In this document: positions 42,017-51,665 of the stretch, piece by piece
How positions within the stretch are numbered: the stretch's first letter is position 1
How the letters are laid out: each line of letters begins with the position of its first letter
DNA from: a virus
Virus record (IMG/VR): IMGVR_UViG_3300022602_000031
Span: 116,050-180,049 of that record
DNA length: 64,000 bases
Strand: one strand, 5' to 3'
The notes under the pieces: model-generated
What the model was told of the DNA's origin: nothing
The model's database searches: none
The model's input: the letters and a program-made list of their open reading frames with translations, nothing else
Translations under genes and position numbers: made by a program

Positions 42017-42964
42017 TTACCAAACGAAGTTTTTAGCATAGTAGTCTACTATGTTTTTTAATTCAGTATCAAATACGGCCTTAGGTTCCCAACCTAGGGC
42101 TTTTATTTTGCTGTCATCAATTGCGTAACGCACATCCTGACCTTGACGCTTGATATTTACATCAAGATGCTCATCATACAATCCCTTACACCCACCCAGG
42201 TAGTACATATCAATAATTTTTTTGGCAATAACAATATTTTGTTCTTCGTAGTTGCCTGAGATATTAAAGATATCGTTTTGTACACCAGCTTCGATTAATG
42301 TAATAATAGCTTCGGCTGTATCGCTGGCGTGTAGCCAGGTGCGGCTTGGCAGGCCAGCATCGTGTAAAGGAATAGGTTTACCTAGACTCAAATACTTAAT
42401 CGAGTGCGGTATAAACTTTTCTGTATATTGTCCGATACCATAGTTATTAGTAGGACGTACAATTACATAAGGTACATCAAATGTACGTGCCCAGGCCAGG
42501 ATCAATTGATCAGCGGCAGCCTTGGTGGCTGAATAGGGGTTACTTGGCTTGAGCAGGTCTGTTTCTTTATGAAAACCGCTGACAATATCGCCATATACTT
42601 CGTCTGTGCTAAAGTGTAGCAGAGTTGGTTTGATCTTACTATTTTTAATAAGTTCTAATAAACGCCAAACTCCGTTGATATTACTTTTTAGGAATACTTC
42701 GCTAGAAGCAATACTATTATCTACGTGTGTTTCTGCGGCTGTATTAATAACATAGTCACATTCGTATAAACGTTCAATGTCATTGATGTCAGTTTCTTCA
42801 TAGGCAAAGTTTGAGTAATCAAAAAATTCGGTTAGCAGTTCTTCGTTTGATGCGTAGGTTATTTTATCAATGCCACGAACAAACCAGCCCTTTTCCAAAC
42901 AGGCACGAGTAACGTGACTACCAATTAATCCCAAACAACCTGTTACATATACTACACGCTTCAT
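42017..42964 (-). CDS. NAD-dependent sugar epimerase/dehydratase (RmlB-like)
   Basis: 315 residues from the ATG in the ATGA overlap with the preceding gene. NAD loop TGCLGLIGSH near 8-17, active-site STDEVYG, and Y-x3-K in NPYSATKAAADQ. The DE pair after ST-x is that of dTDP-glucose 4,6-dehydratase-type enzymes. It would make a keto-deoxy sugar for glycan synthesis. Last gene of the minus-strand sugar unit 42017-46099. Confidence 0.85.
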   Translation of the reverse strand: MKRVVYVTGCLGLIGSHVTRACLEKGWFVRGIDKITYASNEELLTEFFDYSNFAYEETDINDIERLYECDYVINTAAETHVDNSIASSEVFLKSNINGVWRLLELIKNSKIKPTLLHFSTDEVYGDIVSGFHKETDLLKPSNPYSATKAAADQLILAWARTFDVPYVIVRPTNNYGIGQYTEKFIPHSIKYLSLGKPIPLHDAGLPSRTWLHASDTAEAIITLIEAGVQNDIFNISGNYEEQNIVIAKKIIDMYYLGGCKGLYDEHLDVNIKRQGQDVRYAIDDSKIKALGWEPKAVFDTELKNIVDYYAKNFVW

Positions 42965-43443
42965 ATAGCTCTCCGCAAATTCATATAGCTGGGCTTGCCG
43001 TTGTTGATCCACTCGCTAAAATTTTTATTTAATTCTTCTAAACTGCCAGGCTTGAATACACGAATGTTTGGCAAAGCACGTAAAACCTTTTCGTCATCGT
43101 GTGCCCAGTGTGTAATACCATCATGGCTATAATCCTTGTCACGCCCGCTACCCAGTAATTTAACTGGAATACGTTCGTAGTCAACATAGTTGCGTAGAAA
43201 CTCAAACGGGCGATATAGTAGGAAACTACTCATACTATAGCATACTGGTATTAGACCTTCCTCTGCCATACCAATACCTACACCAATCATAAGTTGTTCG
43301 GCAGCACCTACATTGTAAAAACGATCTGGGTAAGCGTTGCGTATATTATCTAATATACCAAAGCCTAGGTCGGCAGTAACAACACGTATACGGTCGTTCA
43401 CTGACATTTCATCTAGTAGTAATTGGGCACATTCTTTTCTCAT
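42961..43443 (-). CDS. transketolase-like, C-terminal half (pyrimidine-binding)
   Basis: 160 residues. RVVTADLGFG, FYNVGAAEQLMIGVGIGMAEEG (the conserved Glu that activates the thiamine ring is in AEQ), and SHDGITHWAHDDEKVLRALPNI are marks of the pyrimidine-binding domain. The third transketolase domain is absent. It pairs with the N-terminal half encoded directly upstream with a 4-bp overlap. In glycan clusters such split enzymes make branched or ketose sugars. Confidence 0.85.
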   Translation of the reverse strand: MRKECAQLLLDEMSVNDRIRVVTADLGFGILDNIRNAYPDRFYNVGAAEQLMIGVGIGMAEEGLIPVCYSMSSFLLYRPFEFLRNYVDYERIPVKLLGSGRDKDYSHDGITHWAHDDEKVLRALPNIRVFKPGSLEELNKNFSEWINNGKPSYMNLRRAI

Positions 43444-44078
43444 AGGAATTGTTCGTAGTCTTCTGGTTTAAGTACATAGTAATGAGTTAGCAGGCCTTTG
43501 GCAAATGACCATTCAGGTACCTGACTAACACGCAAATTAATTCTGGGCATAAAGGTTTGTAATCGACAAGCAAGTAGTCCAGCGTCGATCTTATCGTACG
43601 CACCCATACCATTGATATTAGCATACACTTCAAGATTGTTGACCTGATTGTCTGTAATAAAACGTAGGCTTTCCCATATACTGCCTTCGGCAGCCTCGCC
43701 GTCACTGATTAAACAATAAACTTTCTTATTAGGAGTTGCTAATGCGTGTCCGACAGCAATAGGCAAGCCAGATCCCAAACTACCTGTAGAACAGTATAAC
43801 TTATTTTCTAGGTCTTTACCTGGATGGATACCGTGTTTGTGTAACAACATAACCGGATCAATGCCGTATTTTTCTTCTAGCATAACATACAAGGCAAGTC
43901 CGGCGTGTCCGTTACTAAGGATGAATACCTCATCATCCTTTTTAACATTATAAATTTCTTCGATGATAGGCAAAGCACTTAACGTACTACTCAAGTGACT
44001 GAGCCGTTCTTGGTAAGTAATATCAACAATGCGTTTCTGTAATTCTACAGTTTTAGACATATTTAATTTGAATCCCAT
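43440..44078 (-). CDS. transketolase-like, N-terminal half (TPP-binding)
   Basis: 212 residues; the ATG at 44060 is an alternative start. ILSNGHAGLALYVML, GSLGSGLPIAVGHALA and the TPP/Mg motif SDGEAAEGS with NN near the end (DNQVNNLEVY) identify the diphosphate-binding domain. Together with 42961-43443 it gives a two-subunit transketolase, as known for archaeal and split bacterial forms. It is probably a dedicated sugar-pathway enzyme rather than a pentose-phosphate one. Confidence 0.87.
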   Translation of the reverse strand: MGFKLNMSKTVELQKRIVDITYQERLSHLSSTLSALPIIEEIYNVKKDDEVFILSNGHAGLALYVMLEEKYGIDPVMLLHKHGIHPGKDLENKLYCSTGSLGSGLPIAVGHALATPNKKVYCLISDGEAAEGSIWESLRFITDNQVNNLEVYANINGMGAYDKIDAGLLACRLQTFMPRINLRVSQVPEWSFAKGLLTHYYVLKPEDYEQFL

Positions 44079-44079
44079 T

Positions 44080-44640
44080 TTAATCTTTGAATATAACTAA
44101 TAGTCCACGCTGGCAACGTTCATCTTCACGACTGTTGCGATTAAACAAATGATGACGTAGACCGTATTCGCGACAGCGATAGTAGATTTGATTTAAATTT
44201 TGGAACGCATCTGCATCAAACAGGTTAATGTCGTGGTAAATTAGTATTCCGCTATCGTTGAGCAATTCGGTAAAAACGTGCTCAAACCATTGGTCGGCCT
44301 GAAAGTGGTCACCGTCACTCATAATAAAATCAAACTTTTGATCAGTACCAAATACAAATTCTTTTTCGGGACTGTCTATAATAGTAATACGATCGCCATA
44401 CTTTTCTGTAACACCGTCGGGTCGTACACCGCCCCAGTCGTGCCAGTTATCAACTAATGTATAGTCAAACTCTTGTTGGTTAAAGTCCAGGCCGGCTAAT
44501 ATAGCATCAGTACCTTGTCCTCCCCCAATGCCAATTTCTAAAACCATCTTAGGTTTATTTGCTTGTACTAGGGCGGTAAGCATAGCCGCGTGTGCTACGT
44601 CTACTTTAACTACAGGGTCTTGTCCAAATGGTAATGGCAT
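44080..44640 (-). CDS. class I SAM-dependent methyltransferase
   Basis: 186 residues. Motif I is VLEIGIGGGQGTDAIL, followed by YTLVDNWHDWGG, FDFIMSDGDHFQAD and GILIYHDIN. This is the Methyltransf_24-like pattern. Its start overlaps the stop of the epimerase gene. It may O-methylate a sugar made by the neighbouring enzymes. Confidence 0.82.
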   Translation of the reverse strand: MPLPFGQDPVVKVDVAHAAMLTALVQANKPKMVLEIGIGGGQGTDAILAGLDFNQQEFDYTLVDNWHDWGGVRPDGVTEKYGDRITIIDSPEKEFVFGTDQKFDFIMSDGDHFQADQWFEHVFTELLNDSGILIYHDINLFDADAFQNLNQIYYRCREYGLRHHLFNRNSREDERCQRGLLVIFKD

Positions 44641-45461
44641 TATTGTTTTCTCTTAATAAAATCCCGAATACCCTCTTCTAATGAGTATTCAGTCTGAAAC
44701 TTGTATTGCATTTTAGCATATACGGTGTCACAACACCAAATATTGCTTTCATATGCTTTGCTCAAACCCGGCTCGTAAACAACATTGCCGGCACGGCCCG
44801 TGATTGTGCGCCATAGCTCAAGTACTTCTAGATTGCTATACTGTCGACCTGATCCAAAGTTTACAATTTCTCCTTTGGGCCACGGGCTGTTTAATAATAG
44901 CTCAATACCACGTACAAAGTCTTCAATGTAGATAAAGTCGTGATATCCATCACGTAAGGTCATTGGCGCATCGTTAACAAACGCTTCGTATAACTTTGGA
45001 TATAGTCTATGTGGGCGTTCGTTAACACCATAGCCCGAATATATACGAGCAACACAGGTATCTAACCCAAACTGACGGGCATATCCTTGGCACAACAGGG
45101 TAGCCGCACCTTTGGTAGCCTGATACACGTCAACTGGGTTAATAGGGTCTCGTTCGCTACTAGCACGTGGCATAGGGCCGTATTCGGCACTAGACCCTAA
45201 GTTAATAAATCTGGTTGTGGGGTTATAGTTTTTAATACCTTCCAACCAACTGTGTACAATACCAACGTTAGTTTCGTACATTACATTGGCATTGTATATT
45301 TCTCCAGCACAATTAATAACAACATCGGGTTTATGGAAAGCAACAAAGGATACAGGACTAGGACTTAACCTACCCCATTCAATAATTTCGTGTTGTGTAC
45401 CGAAATATTCTTTGAGACTTTTACCGATGAATCCGCTTGTACCGGTTATTACTATTTTCAT
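44640..45461 (-). CDS. NAD-dependent sugar epimerase/reductase
   Basis: 273 residues. NAD loop TGTSGFIGKS at 7-16, NLGSSAEYG supplying the active-site Ser, and Y-x3-K in VYQATKGAA. It resembles GDP-fucose synthase or nucleotide-sugar 4-epimerase/reductases. Exact substrate not visible. ATGA-type overlap with the glycosyltransferase gene upstream. Confidence 0.84.
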   Translation of the reverse strand: MKIVITGTSGFIGKSLKEYFGTQHEIIEWGRLSPSPVSFVAFHKPDVVINCAGEIYNANVMYETNVGIVHSWLEGIKNYNPTTRFINLGSSAEYGPMPRASSERDPINPVDVYQATKGAATLLCQGYARQFGLDTCVARIYSGYGVNERPHRLYPKLYEAFVNDAPMTLRDGYHDFIYIEDFVRGIELLLNSPWPKGEIVNFGSGRQYSNLEVLELWRTITGRAGNVVYEPGLSKAYESNIWCCDTVYAKMQYKFQTEYSLEEGIRDFIKRKQ

Positions 45462-46099
45462 TTAACTAATTGAGTTAACATACGTTCTGCCTGTGCCAAA
45501 CGTAAAGGCTTGTGTAGTCCAGGCCAGTGTACGATCCAATCACCCGATTGCCATTCACCTGAGTTACCCATAATGTCTTTGGTAACATCGCAGTAGTCGT
45601 AGGGTTCTTGGACATAGCTGTTCATATAACGCTGTGGAACGACCTTAACAAAGTCTTTACAGTCATCTAGTGTATCAATGATAACCTGTTGCTCGGCCCA
45701 TTCTACATTTTTATAAGTTTCTTCCAGATCAATGATCATCTGTAAGTATGCGCGACCTACTTCTGTATTACGAGCTAGGAAGTTACCGGAGTTGATGTTT
45801 AGTCGATCAACAGGTACAATAAAATGGTAGTTGTTGTCGATCTTATCCTCGATTGGAATAGTTAAATTTGTAATGGTAGCATCACATTCGGTAAACAAGC
45901 ACCACTGAATGTCAGGGTACTTTTCAAACAGGTCCAATACATAGTGTATTTTGTTAAAGCCCATAATTGGGCTGTACTTAGTTTCTTTAAGTACAAAGAA
46001 TTTATAACCGTGAATATCACAGTATTCTTGTTTGGGTTTATCAGTTAAATCGGCTAGGTCTTGATAGTTATCAGTATTGATGCTTGCGACAGCGTACAT
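45458..46099 (-). CDS. glycosyltransferase (GT34-like)
   Basis: 213 residues. HGYKFFVLKETKY, WCLFTECDATITN with a DxD-like ECDA metal site, LNINSGNFLARNT and SGDWIVHWPGLHK match the galactosyltransferase GMA12/MNN10 pattern in order. First gene of the minus-strand sugar unit; divergent from 46152. Confidence 0.72.
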   Translation of the reverse strand: MYAVASINTDNYQDLADLTDKPKQEYCDIHGYKFFVLKETKYSPIMGFNKIHYVLDLFEKYPDIQWCLFTECDATITNLTIPIEDKIDNNYHFIVPVDRLNINSGNFLARNTEVGRAYLQMIIDLEETYKNVEWAEQQVIIDTLDDCKDFVKVVPQRYMNSYVQEPYDYCDVTKDIMGNSGEWQSGDWIVHWPGLHKPLRLAQAERMLTQLVK

Positions 46100-46115
46100 T
46101 GTGGTCCTTGAAAAA

Positions 46116-46145
46116 TTGACAGTAAGGTATTTATTATGCTTAAAT
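46116..46145 (+). promoter_or_regulatory. possible leaderless promoter
   Basis: TTGACA (46116-46121), 18-bp spacer, weak TTAAAT (46140-46145), then exactly 6 bp to the ATG at 46152. Confidence 0.4.
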
Positions 46146-46151
46146 ACAGCT

Positions 46152-47018
46152 ATGAAAATATATGATTGTTTTACATTCTATCACGAGCTTGACTTACTTG
46201 AACTAAGATTAACAGAATTATACGACGTTGTCGACCACTTTGTGCTCGTAGAGGGCCGCACAACATACACTAGTCGTTGGAAGCCTTACTATTTTGATGA
46301 ACATCGGGCACGTTTCGCAAAATGGATGGATAAAATTATTCACATCAAAGTGGATGATATGCCCGGACACGCAGATGCCTGGGTTAACGACCGTTTCCAA
46401 CGTGACCAAATCTATCGCGGTATTGTGGATGCTGACCCAACTGATTTAATTATGGTCAGTGATTTGGATGAAATTATTCGTCCAGCGGCAGTAGAGCAAA
46501 TGCGTCGTAGCCAGCAGAGTCTATTTGCCCTGCGTATGCCAATTTATAATTTCAAATTTAACTATATGAAAGAAAGTCCAGATCGCTATAACATTTGGGG
46601 TATGGCTGGACATCGTAGTTATTTTGAAGATATCAAGCCCGATGCTTTCCGTCAACTGCGTTTTAACTTTTTCGATCACACATATCAATACAACCAAGAT
46701 GGTATTGAAGTTATTGAACACGGTGGATGGCACTTTGGTTATATGGGCGACAAAGATTGGCTATTGGACAAAGCCAAAAGTTTTGCCCACACCGAAGTTA
46801 ATAAACCAGAATTTCTTGAACAGATTGATCCTGACGCTTCTATTGCGGCAGGTAAAAGTTGGGACCGTAGTAGCGGTGATAAGTATGTAATAGTTGAACT
46901 AGATAGTTATTTCCCACAAACACTAGTCAACAATCGTGAGAAATATCAAAAATTTATTTTGGATAATCCAACAGCAAAAGCACTTGATTTATTGCCGGCT
47001 TATCCGTATAATAGTTAA
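46152..47018 (+). CDS. glycosyltransferase family 17
   Basis: 288 residues from the ATG following the promoter; longer in-frame starts overlap the promoter. IYDCFTFYHELDLLELRL at the start, DHFVLVEGRTTYTS, and the metal-binding DLDE at 104-107 (VSDLDEIIRP) are the marks of GT17 (beta-1,4-N-acetylglucosaminyltransferase type). GWHFGYMGD near the middle is also typical. Likely adds a GlcNAc-like sugar to a phage or host glycan. Confidence 0.88.
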   Translation: MKIYDCFTFYHELDLLELRLTELYDVVDHFVLVEGRTTYTSRWKPYYFDEHRARFAKWMDKIIHIKVDDMPGHADAWVNDRFQRDQIYRGIVDADPTDLIMVSDLDEIIRPAAVEQMRRSQQSLFALRMPIYNFKFNYMKESPDRYNIWGMAGHRSYFEDIKPDAFRQLRFNFFDHTYQYNQDGIEVIEHGGWHFGYMGDKDWLLDKAKSFAHTEVNKPEFLEQIDPDASIAAGKSWDRSSGDKYVIVELDSYFPQTLVNNREKYQKFILDNPTAKALDLLPAYPYNS

Positions 47019-47033
47019 TTCAAATAGGTAACC

Positions 47034-48074
47034 ATGTCAAAAACAGTACTCATAACCGGTGGTGCCGGTTTTATCGCACACCACGCCATAGATAAAATGC
47101 TCAAGGAAACAGACTGGAAGATAGTTTGTTTAGATCGCCTTGACATTAGTGGCAACTTAAATCGCTTACACGATATGCTACAGGATCACGATCCTAAGGA
47201 AGTAAGTCAACGTTTGCGTATCATTTTCCATGATCTTAAAGCTGAACTGAATAGCCAAATTGTACAGGATATTGGTCCTGTAGATATTGTCTTACACTTG
47301 GCCGCAGGGTCGCACGTAGATCGCTCGATTACATATCCTATGGAGTTTGTCCAGGATAATGTAATTGGCACAGTTAATATGTTAGACTATGCTCGCAAGA
47401 ACTTGCCTAACTTAGAACGTTTTGTTTATTTTTCAACAGATGAAATATTTGGTGTTGCTCCTCCTGGTGTTAGCTATAAAGAGTATGATAGATATAACTC
47501 TACAAACCCATACTCCGCAAGCAAGGCCGCCGCGGAAGAATTTTGTGTTGCTTACGAAAATACCTACAAAATGCCCATCATTGTTACACATACAATGAAC
47601 GTATTTGGTGAACGTCAGCATCCAGAGAAGTTTATTCCCGGCACAATTCAAAAGGTACGTGATGGCCAAAAGGTTATCATTCACGCTGATCCAACTCGGA
47701 CAGCGGCAGGCACACGTATGTACATACACGCACGTGATGTAGCAGAAGGCTTGATGTTTATTCTTAATACATTGCCTAACGACTACAAGCATACAGGCGA
47801 TTACGGTTGGGCGCATTGTCCTAAGTTTAACCTCGTGGGCACAGAAGAAATTGATAACCTAACACTAGCACAAATGATTGCGGCAGGTGTAGGTAAAGAG
47901 TTAATCTATGAAATGATTGACTTCCACGGAAGCCGTCCTGGACACGATTTACGCTATGCCTTAGATGGCGGATTGTTAAAATCTTTAGGTTGGGAGCCTA
48001 AGATTAAACTCAGCGAACGTATTAACGAAATGGTTAAATGGACTTTGGAGAACGATAGATGGCTCAGCAAATGA
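47034..48074 (+). CDS. NAD-dependent nucleotide-sugar dehydratase (RmlB-like)
   Basis: 346 residues. NAD loop TGGAGFIAHH at 8-17, LAAGSHVDRSI, active-site FSTDEIFG and Y-x3-K in NPYSASKAAAEE. The DE pair and length fit dTDP/CDP-glucose 4,6-dehydratases. It is a second RmlB-type enzyme next to the divergent one at 42017. Confidence 0.88.
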   Translation: MSKTVLITGGAGFIAHHAIDKMLKETDWKIVCLDRLDISGNLNRLHDMLQDHDPKEVSQRLRIIFHDLKAELNSQIVQDIGPVDIVLHLAAGSHVDRSITYPMEFVQDNVIGTVNMLDYARKNLPNLERFVYFSTDEIFGVAPPGVSYKEYDRYNSTNPYSASKAAAEEFCVAYENTYKMPIIVTHTMNVFGERQHPEKFIPGTIQKVRDGQKVIIHADPTRTAAGTRMYIHARDVAEGLMFILNTLPNDYKHTGDYGWAHCPKFNLVGTEEIDNLTLAQMIAAGVGKELIYEMIDFHGSRPGHDLRYALDGGLLKSLGWEPKIKLSERINEMVKWTLENDRWLSK

Positions 48075-48784
48075 AACACGCATTTATTGTAACATCAGCT
48101 ATTAACAGTAAGTTTGGTGTATATAAACCCGCAGAGCGTTTAGAACAAACTATTGGCACAATTAAAAGTATTAAAAGCAAGATTCCTGATGCTAAGATTT
48201 TTGTTATGGAATGCTGTGGTACACCTATTACCAACGAACAGGCTAATCAACTGATTGGTAGTAGTGATGGATTTATTGACTACAGCACCGATCCTGATGT
48301 ACAGGCTATGTACGATAGCGATAACTGGGACGTTGTAAAAAACGGCACAGAAATCATGTGTTTTGGCCGAGTACTAAATCAATTAAAAGCCGAAGGTAAA
48401 TTTGAAGGTGTTGACCGTATACACAAAATGTCGGGACGTTACATATTAAATGATATGTTTGATCCAATGACTTACGATCAATCAGATGTAGCTGATAAGT
48501 TTGTTATTGGCCCTAAGTTTAAAAGTCAATTCCCTGTAGAAGTAACAACACAGCCTTGGCAGTATATGGCACGATTGTGGTCTTGGCCCAGGTCACGGTT
48601 AGATGAAGCTATCAAAGTCTATGAAGATAGTTTGGTATTCTTTGCTGAACGTTTGGCCGCCGGCGGATATGTAGATATTGAACACGTATTAGCACGTTTC
48701 TTAAATCCCGATCACGTACACGAAATACAAAATCTTGGTGTTGAAGGATGTATAGCACCAAACGGACAACCTATTAAAAACTAA
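48059..48784 (+). CDS. glycan-cluster protein, possibly a transferase
   Basis: 241 residues. The start at 48059 has GGAG 8 bp upstream; the ATG at 48071 overlaps the preceding stop and is an alternative. HKMSGRYILNDMFD and VTTQPWQYMARLWSWPRSR recall WavE-like or related sugar transferases, but no catalytic signature is certain. Context: between a sugar dehydratase and a sugar C-methyltransferase. Confidence 0.5.
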   Translation: MAQQMKHAFIVTSAINSKFGVYKPAERLEQTIGTIKSIKSKIPDAKIFVMECCGTPITNEQANQLIGSSDGFIDYSTDPDVQAMYDSDNWDVVKNGTEIMCFGRVLNQLKAEGKFEGVDRIHKMSGRYILNDMFDPMTYDQSDVADKFVIGPKFKSQFPVEVTTQPWQYMARLWSWPRSRLDEAIKVYEDSLVFFAERLAAGGYVDIEHVLARFLNPDHVHEIQNLGVEGCIAPNGQPIKN

Positions 48785-50004
48785 TGGAAAACTGTACTCC
48801 TATTACCCGGTGTTTGGCCTGCGGCGGAAACAATCTAAACTTAACTTTAGACCTAAACAACCAGCCTCTGGCTAACAATTTTAAACCAGCTGGCGCAGAA
48901 GAAACGGCTTATCCACTGGCAGTAAACCACTGTAATGATTGTGATCATCTACAGTTAACTCACGTAGTTGATCCTAGTATAATTTACACACACTATCTTT
49001 ATGTCAGCGGAACTAGTACAACTTATGTAGAGTATATGGATTGGTATGCTCGCTTTGTCAGAGAACAATTTAGTTACTGGGCCGGTAGTGTGCTAGATAT
49101 TGGCTGTAACGATGGCAGTCAGCTTGACGCATTTAAAAAAGCACAGTTTGTTACCTACGGTGTAGACCCAGCAGAAAATCTATACCCTACTAGTAGTGCC
49201 AAACACAATGTTATCTGCGGATACTGGAACGAAGAAACTGCCAACCGCCTTGGTAGAGATTTTGATGTTATTACAACACAAAATGCCTTTGCTCATATTC
49301 CCGATCCCGTAAGCTATTTAAAATTAGCTGGAGAATATTTAAAAAGTGACGGGCGCATTTTTATCAGTACCAGTCAGGCAGACATGGTTCTCAACGGCGA
49401 GTTTGACACTATCTATCACGAACATATCAGCTACTACAATGCCTACAGTATGAAATGTCTAGCTGAACGTGCTGGCTTATATCTAGTAGATGTAGTTAAA
49501 ACTCCTATACACGGAACAAGTTACATTTTTGTCTTGGCTAAAAAACAAATTAACCAACATCGTGTGGCTAATATTTTAGCCATGGAACAGGCCGCCGGTT
49601 TACATTCAACCGACACTTATACCAATTGGGCATTTGGAGTTAAAGATCTACTAGTTAGATTACGAGATCAAATTGACGAATATCGTGCCTGGGGATATCC
49701 TGTAGTTGGCTATGGAGCCGCAGCCAAAGGTATGACGCTACTCAATGCTTCGGGAATACAGCTTGATTGTGTAGTGGATGATAATCCTCTCAAACAGAAT
49801 TTATACTGCCCGGGTACCAGTATTCCTGTAGTAGGCGCAGATTATATTATGGATATGGATGAAGACCAACCAGCGGTGTTTATTCCCTTAGCCTGGAACT
49901 TTTATAGAGAAATTAAACAACGTATCGCTGTATTACGTAGCCACCCTGGTGATGTGTTCCTGCGATACTTTCCAACAATGAAGAGTGAAAATGCTAACAG
50001 TTGA
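48784..50004 (+). CDS. sugar C-methyltransferase
   Basis: 406 residues. Three domains in order: an N-terminal zinc-binding part with C-x2-C pairs (CLACGG, CNDCDH) and LNNQPLANNF, a SAM domain (VLDIGCNDGSQLDAF, IFISTSQADM), and a C-terminal sugar-binding domain (VVGYGAAAKGMTLLNASG, FIPLAWNF). This is the TylC3/NovU/EvaC layout that methylates C3 of 4-keto-deoxy sugars. It fits the two 4,6-dehydratases nearby. Confidence 0.9.
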   Translation: MENCTPITRCLACGGNNLNLTLDLNNQPLANNFKPAGAEETAYPLAVNHCNDCDHLQLTHVVDPSIIYTHYLYVSGTSTTYVEYMDWYARFVREQFSYWAGSVLDIGCNDGSQLDAFKKAQFVTYGVDPAENLYPTSSAKHNVICGYWNEETANRLGRDFDVITTQNAFAHIPDPVSYLKLAGEYLKSDGRIFISTSQADMVLNGEFDTIYHEHISYYNAYSMKCLAERAGLYLVDVVKTPIHGTSYIFVLAKKQINQHRVANILAMEQAAGLHSTDTYTNWAFGVKDLLVRLRDQIDEYRAWGYPVVGYGAAAKGMTLLNASGIQLDCVVDDNPLKQNLYCPGTSIPVVGADYIMDMDEDQPAVFIPLAWNFYREIKQRIAVLRSHPGDVFLRYFPTMKSENANS

Positions 50005-50881
50005 AACTCCAATTACTATTTTAGTTAAACGACGTGCCGCCTTAGGCGATGTAGTAATGAGCACTGGTGTTGTTCGCGAACTACATAAAATGCATAACGG
50101 TCGTTGTGCTATTACAGTAGAAACAGAATTTCCCTTGGTGTATAAAAACAATCCTTATATTGTTGACCTACGTAATTGGGGTGAATGTAATCCTGCTGAC
50201 TACAACATTGTCTATAACTTAGATGATGCTTACGAATTAAATCCTGCCAATCATTTTGTCAGCAGTATGTTTGGCCGTGTATTTGGTCCTATGCTAGGAA
50301 CTATTAATCAACAGCCAGACCTACACGCAGACGAGCAAGATAAACTAACAGTAGACGCAGACTTACAAGAAATAGGGCCTTTCTTCGCTGTCCATATGCG
50401 TAATTGGCATTGGGCATTAAAGAACATTGATGTAGATATTTGGTGCGACATCTTTGCCAAGGTATTTGAAAAAACCGCCGATTATAAAATTGTCTGTGTT
50501 GGCGGCCCAACAGACATAGCACTAGAACATCCATTGATGGTTGATGCTCGTGCCAAGTATACTCCGCAACAATTAAAGTATCTATTAGATCATGCTCGTT
50601 GCTTTGTTGGCATCGATTCGGGCCCGTTTCAAATTGCCGGCGCAAGTAGCACTCACGTTATTGGACTGTTAACACACAATCCTCCAGAATACATTATGCC
50701 TATACGTCGTATGGATCCAGGTTGGCACACTACAGCTATACAGGCTGATATTGATTGTGTTGGATGTAATGTTAAACAGCCTCGTCCGGTTAGAGGTATT
50801 AATTGTATACACGGAGATTTCCGTTGTAACAAATTATGGGACACCCAACATATCGCTGACGTAATACTAGAACAACTATGA
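49991..50881 (+). CDS. heptosyltransferase-like GT9 protein
   Basis: 296 residues from the ATG at 49991; GTG at 49985 is an alternative. VKRRAALGDVVMSTGVVREL at the N-terminus is the GDV motif of ADP-heptose:LPS heptosyltransferases, and CFVGIDSGPFQIAGASST is the C-terminal nucleotide-binding signature. Late Cys (CVGCNVKQ, CIHGDFRC) may form disulfides or bind metal. Its role is sugar transfer onto a surface or virion glycan. Confidence 0.85.
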   Translation: MLTVETPITILVKRRAALGDVVMSTGVVRELHKMHNGRCAITVETEFPLVYKNNPYIVDLRNWGECNPADYNIVYNLDDAYELNPANHFVSSMFGRVFGPMLGTINQQPDLHADEQDKLTVDADLQEIGPFFAVHMRNWHWALKNIDVDIWCDIFAKVFEKTADYKIVCVGGPTDIALEHPLMVDARAKYTPQQLKYLLDHARCFVGIDSGPFQIAGASSTHVIGLLTHNPPEYIMPIRRMDPGWHTTAIQADIDCVGCNVKQPRPVRGINCIHGDFRCNKLWDTQHIADVILEQL

Positions 50882-51639
50882 AAACATATAAACATTCGGG
50901 TACATTAGGCGACCTAATTTATAGCCTAAGTATTGTAAAGAAAATGGGCGCAGGCCAATTTTCTGTGGCGTTAAACAACATTGAATATTGTGTAAGCCAA
51001 TATGGTTATCGTCCTGACGAAGTAGATCCAGCACACAGAGGACGTTTTACAGAACAAGATTTTGAATGGCTTAAACCGTTATTAGAACGTCAAAATTATA
51101 TTACTGAAGCGGTAACCTGGCGTCAAGGCGAACCCGAGCCAGAAGTAGACTTAGATCGTTTTCGTGGCACACTATTTCGTGGCTTCGAAGGCAATTATGT
51201 AGAAGCATATCATCGTGCGTTTAATATACCATTTAGTATGACTGATTATGATACGCCGTGGTTAGAAGCCGATCCAGTGGTAGTCAAACCTATAGTGGTA
51301 AGTCGTACAGCTCGTTATCTCGATCCTGCGGCCGATGCTAATTGGATTGAAATGGCCAACAAAGGACAAATGGACCAAACAGCTATATTTGTTGGAACTC
51401 CTATTGAGCACGATGCTTTTATAAAATTAACTGGAGTAAAAATTCCTTATGTTCCAGTCAAGGACTTTTTGGAATTAGCCAATATAGTAGCTGGTGCTGA
51501 TATGATCTGTGCTAACCAAAACTTTGTCTATAGTCTAGCTATGGGCTTGGGCAAAGCCGCTGTACTGGAAACTATCAAAATAAAACCCCTACAAAATAAT
51601 GAGTGCTTCTTTCCAAGAACCAATATTCAATATTTTTAA
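50878..51639 (+). CDS. GT-B glycosyltransferase-like protein
   Basis: 253 residues, ATGA overlap. HSGTLGDLIYSLSIVKKMG resembles the N-terminal GT9-type motif, and ANIVAGADMICANQNFVYSLAMGLG the C-terminal donor site. Shorter than GT9 proteins. It ends the glycan island; the groES promoter follows. Confidence 0.65.
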   Translation: MKTYKHSGTLGDLIYSLSIVKKMGAGQFSVALNNIEYCVSQYGYRPDEVDPAHRGRFTEQDFEWLKPLLERQNYITEAVTWRQGEPEPEVDLDRFRGTLFRGFEGNYVEAYHRAFNIPFSMTDYDTPWLEADPVVVKPIVVSRTARYLDPAADANWIEMANKGQMDQTAIFVGTPIEHDAFIKLTGVKIPYVPVKDFLELANIVAGADMICANQNFVYSLAMGLGKAAVLETIKIKPLQNNECFFPRTNIQYF

Positions 51640-51665
51640 GGAATAAATAATTTTGCGGGTAGTTG

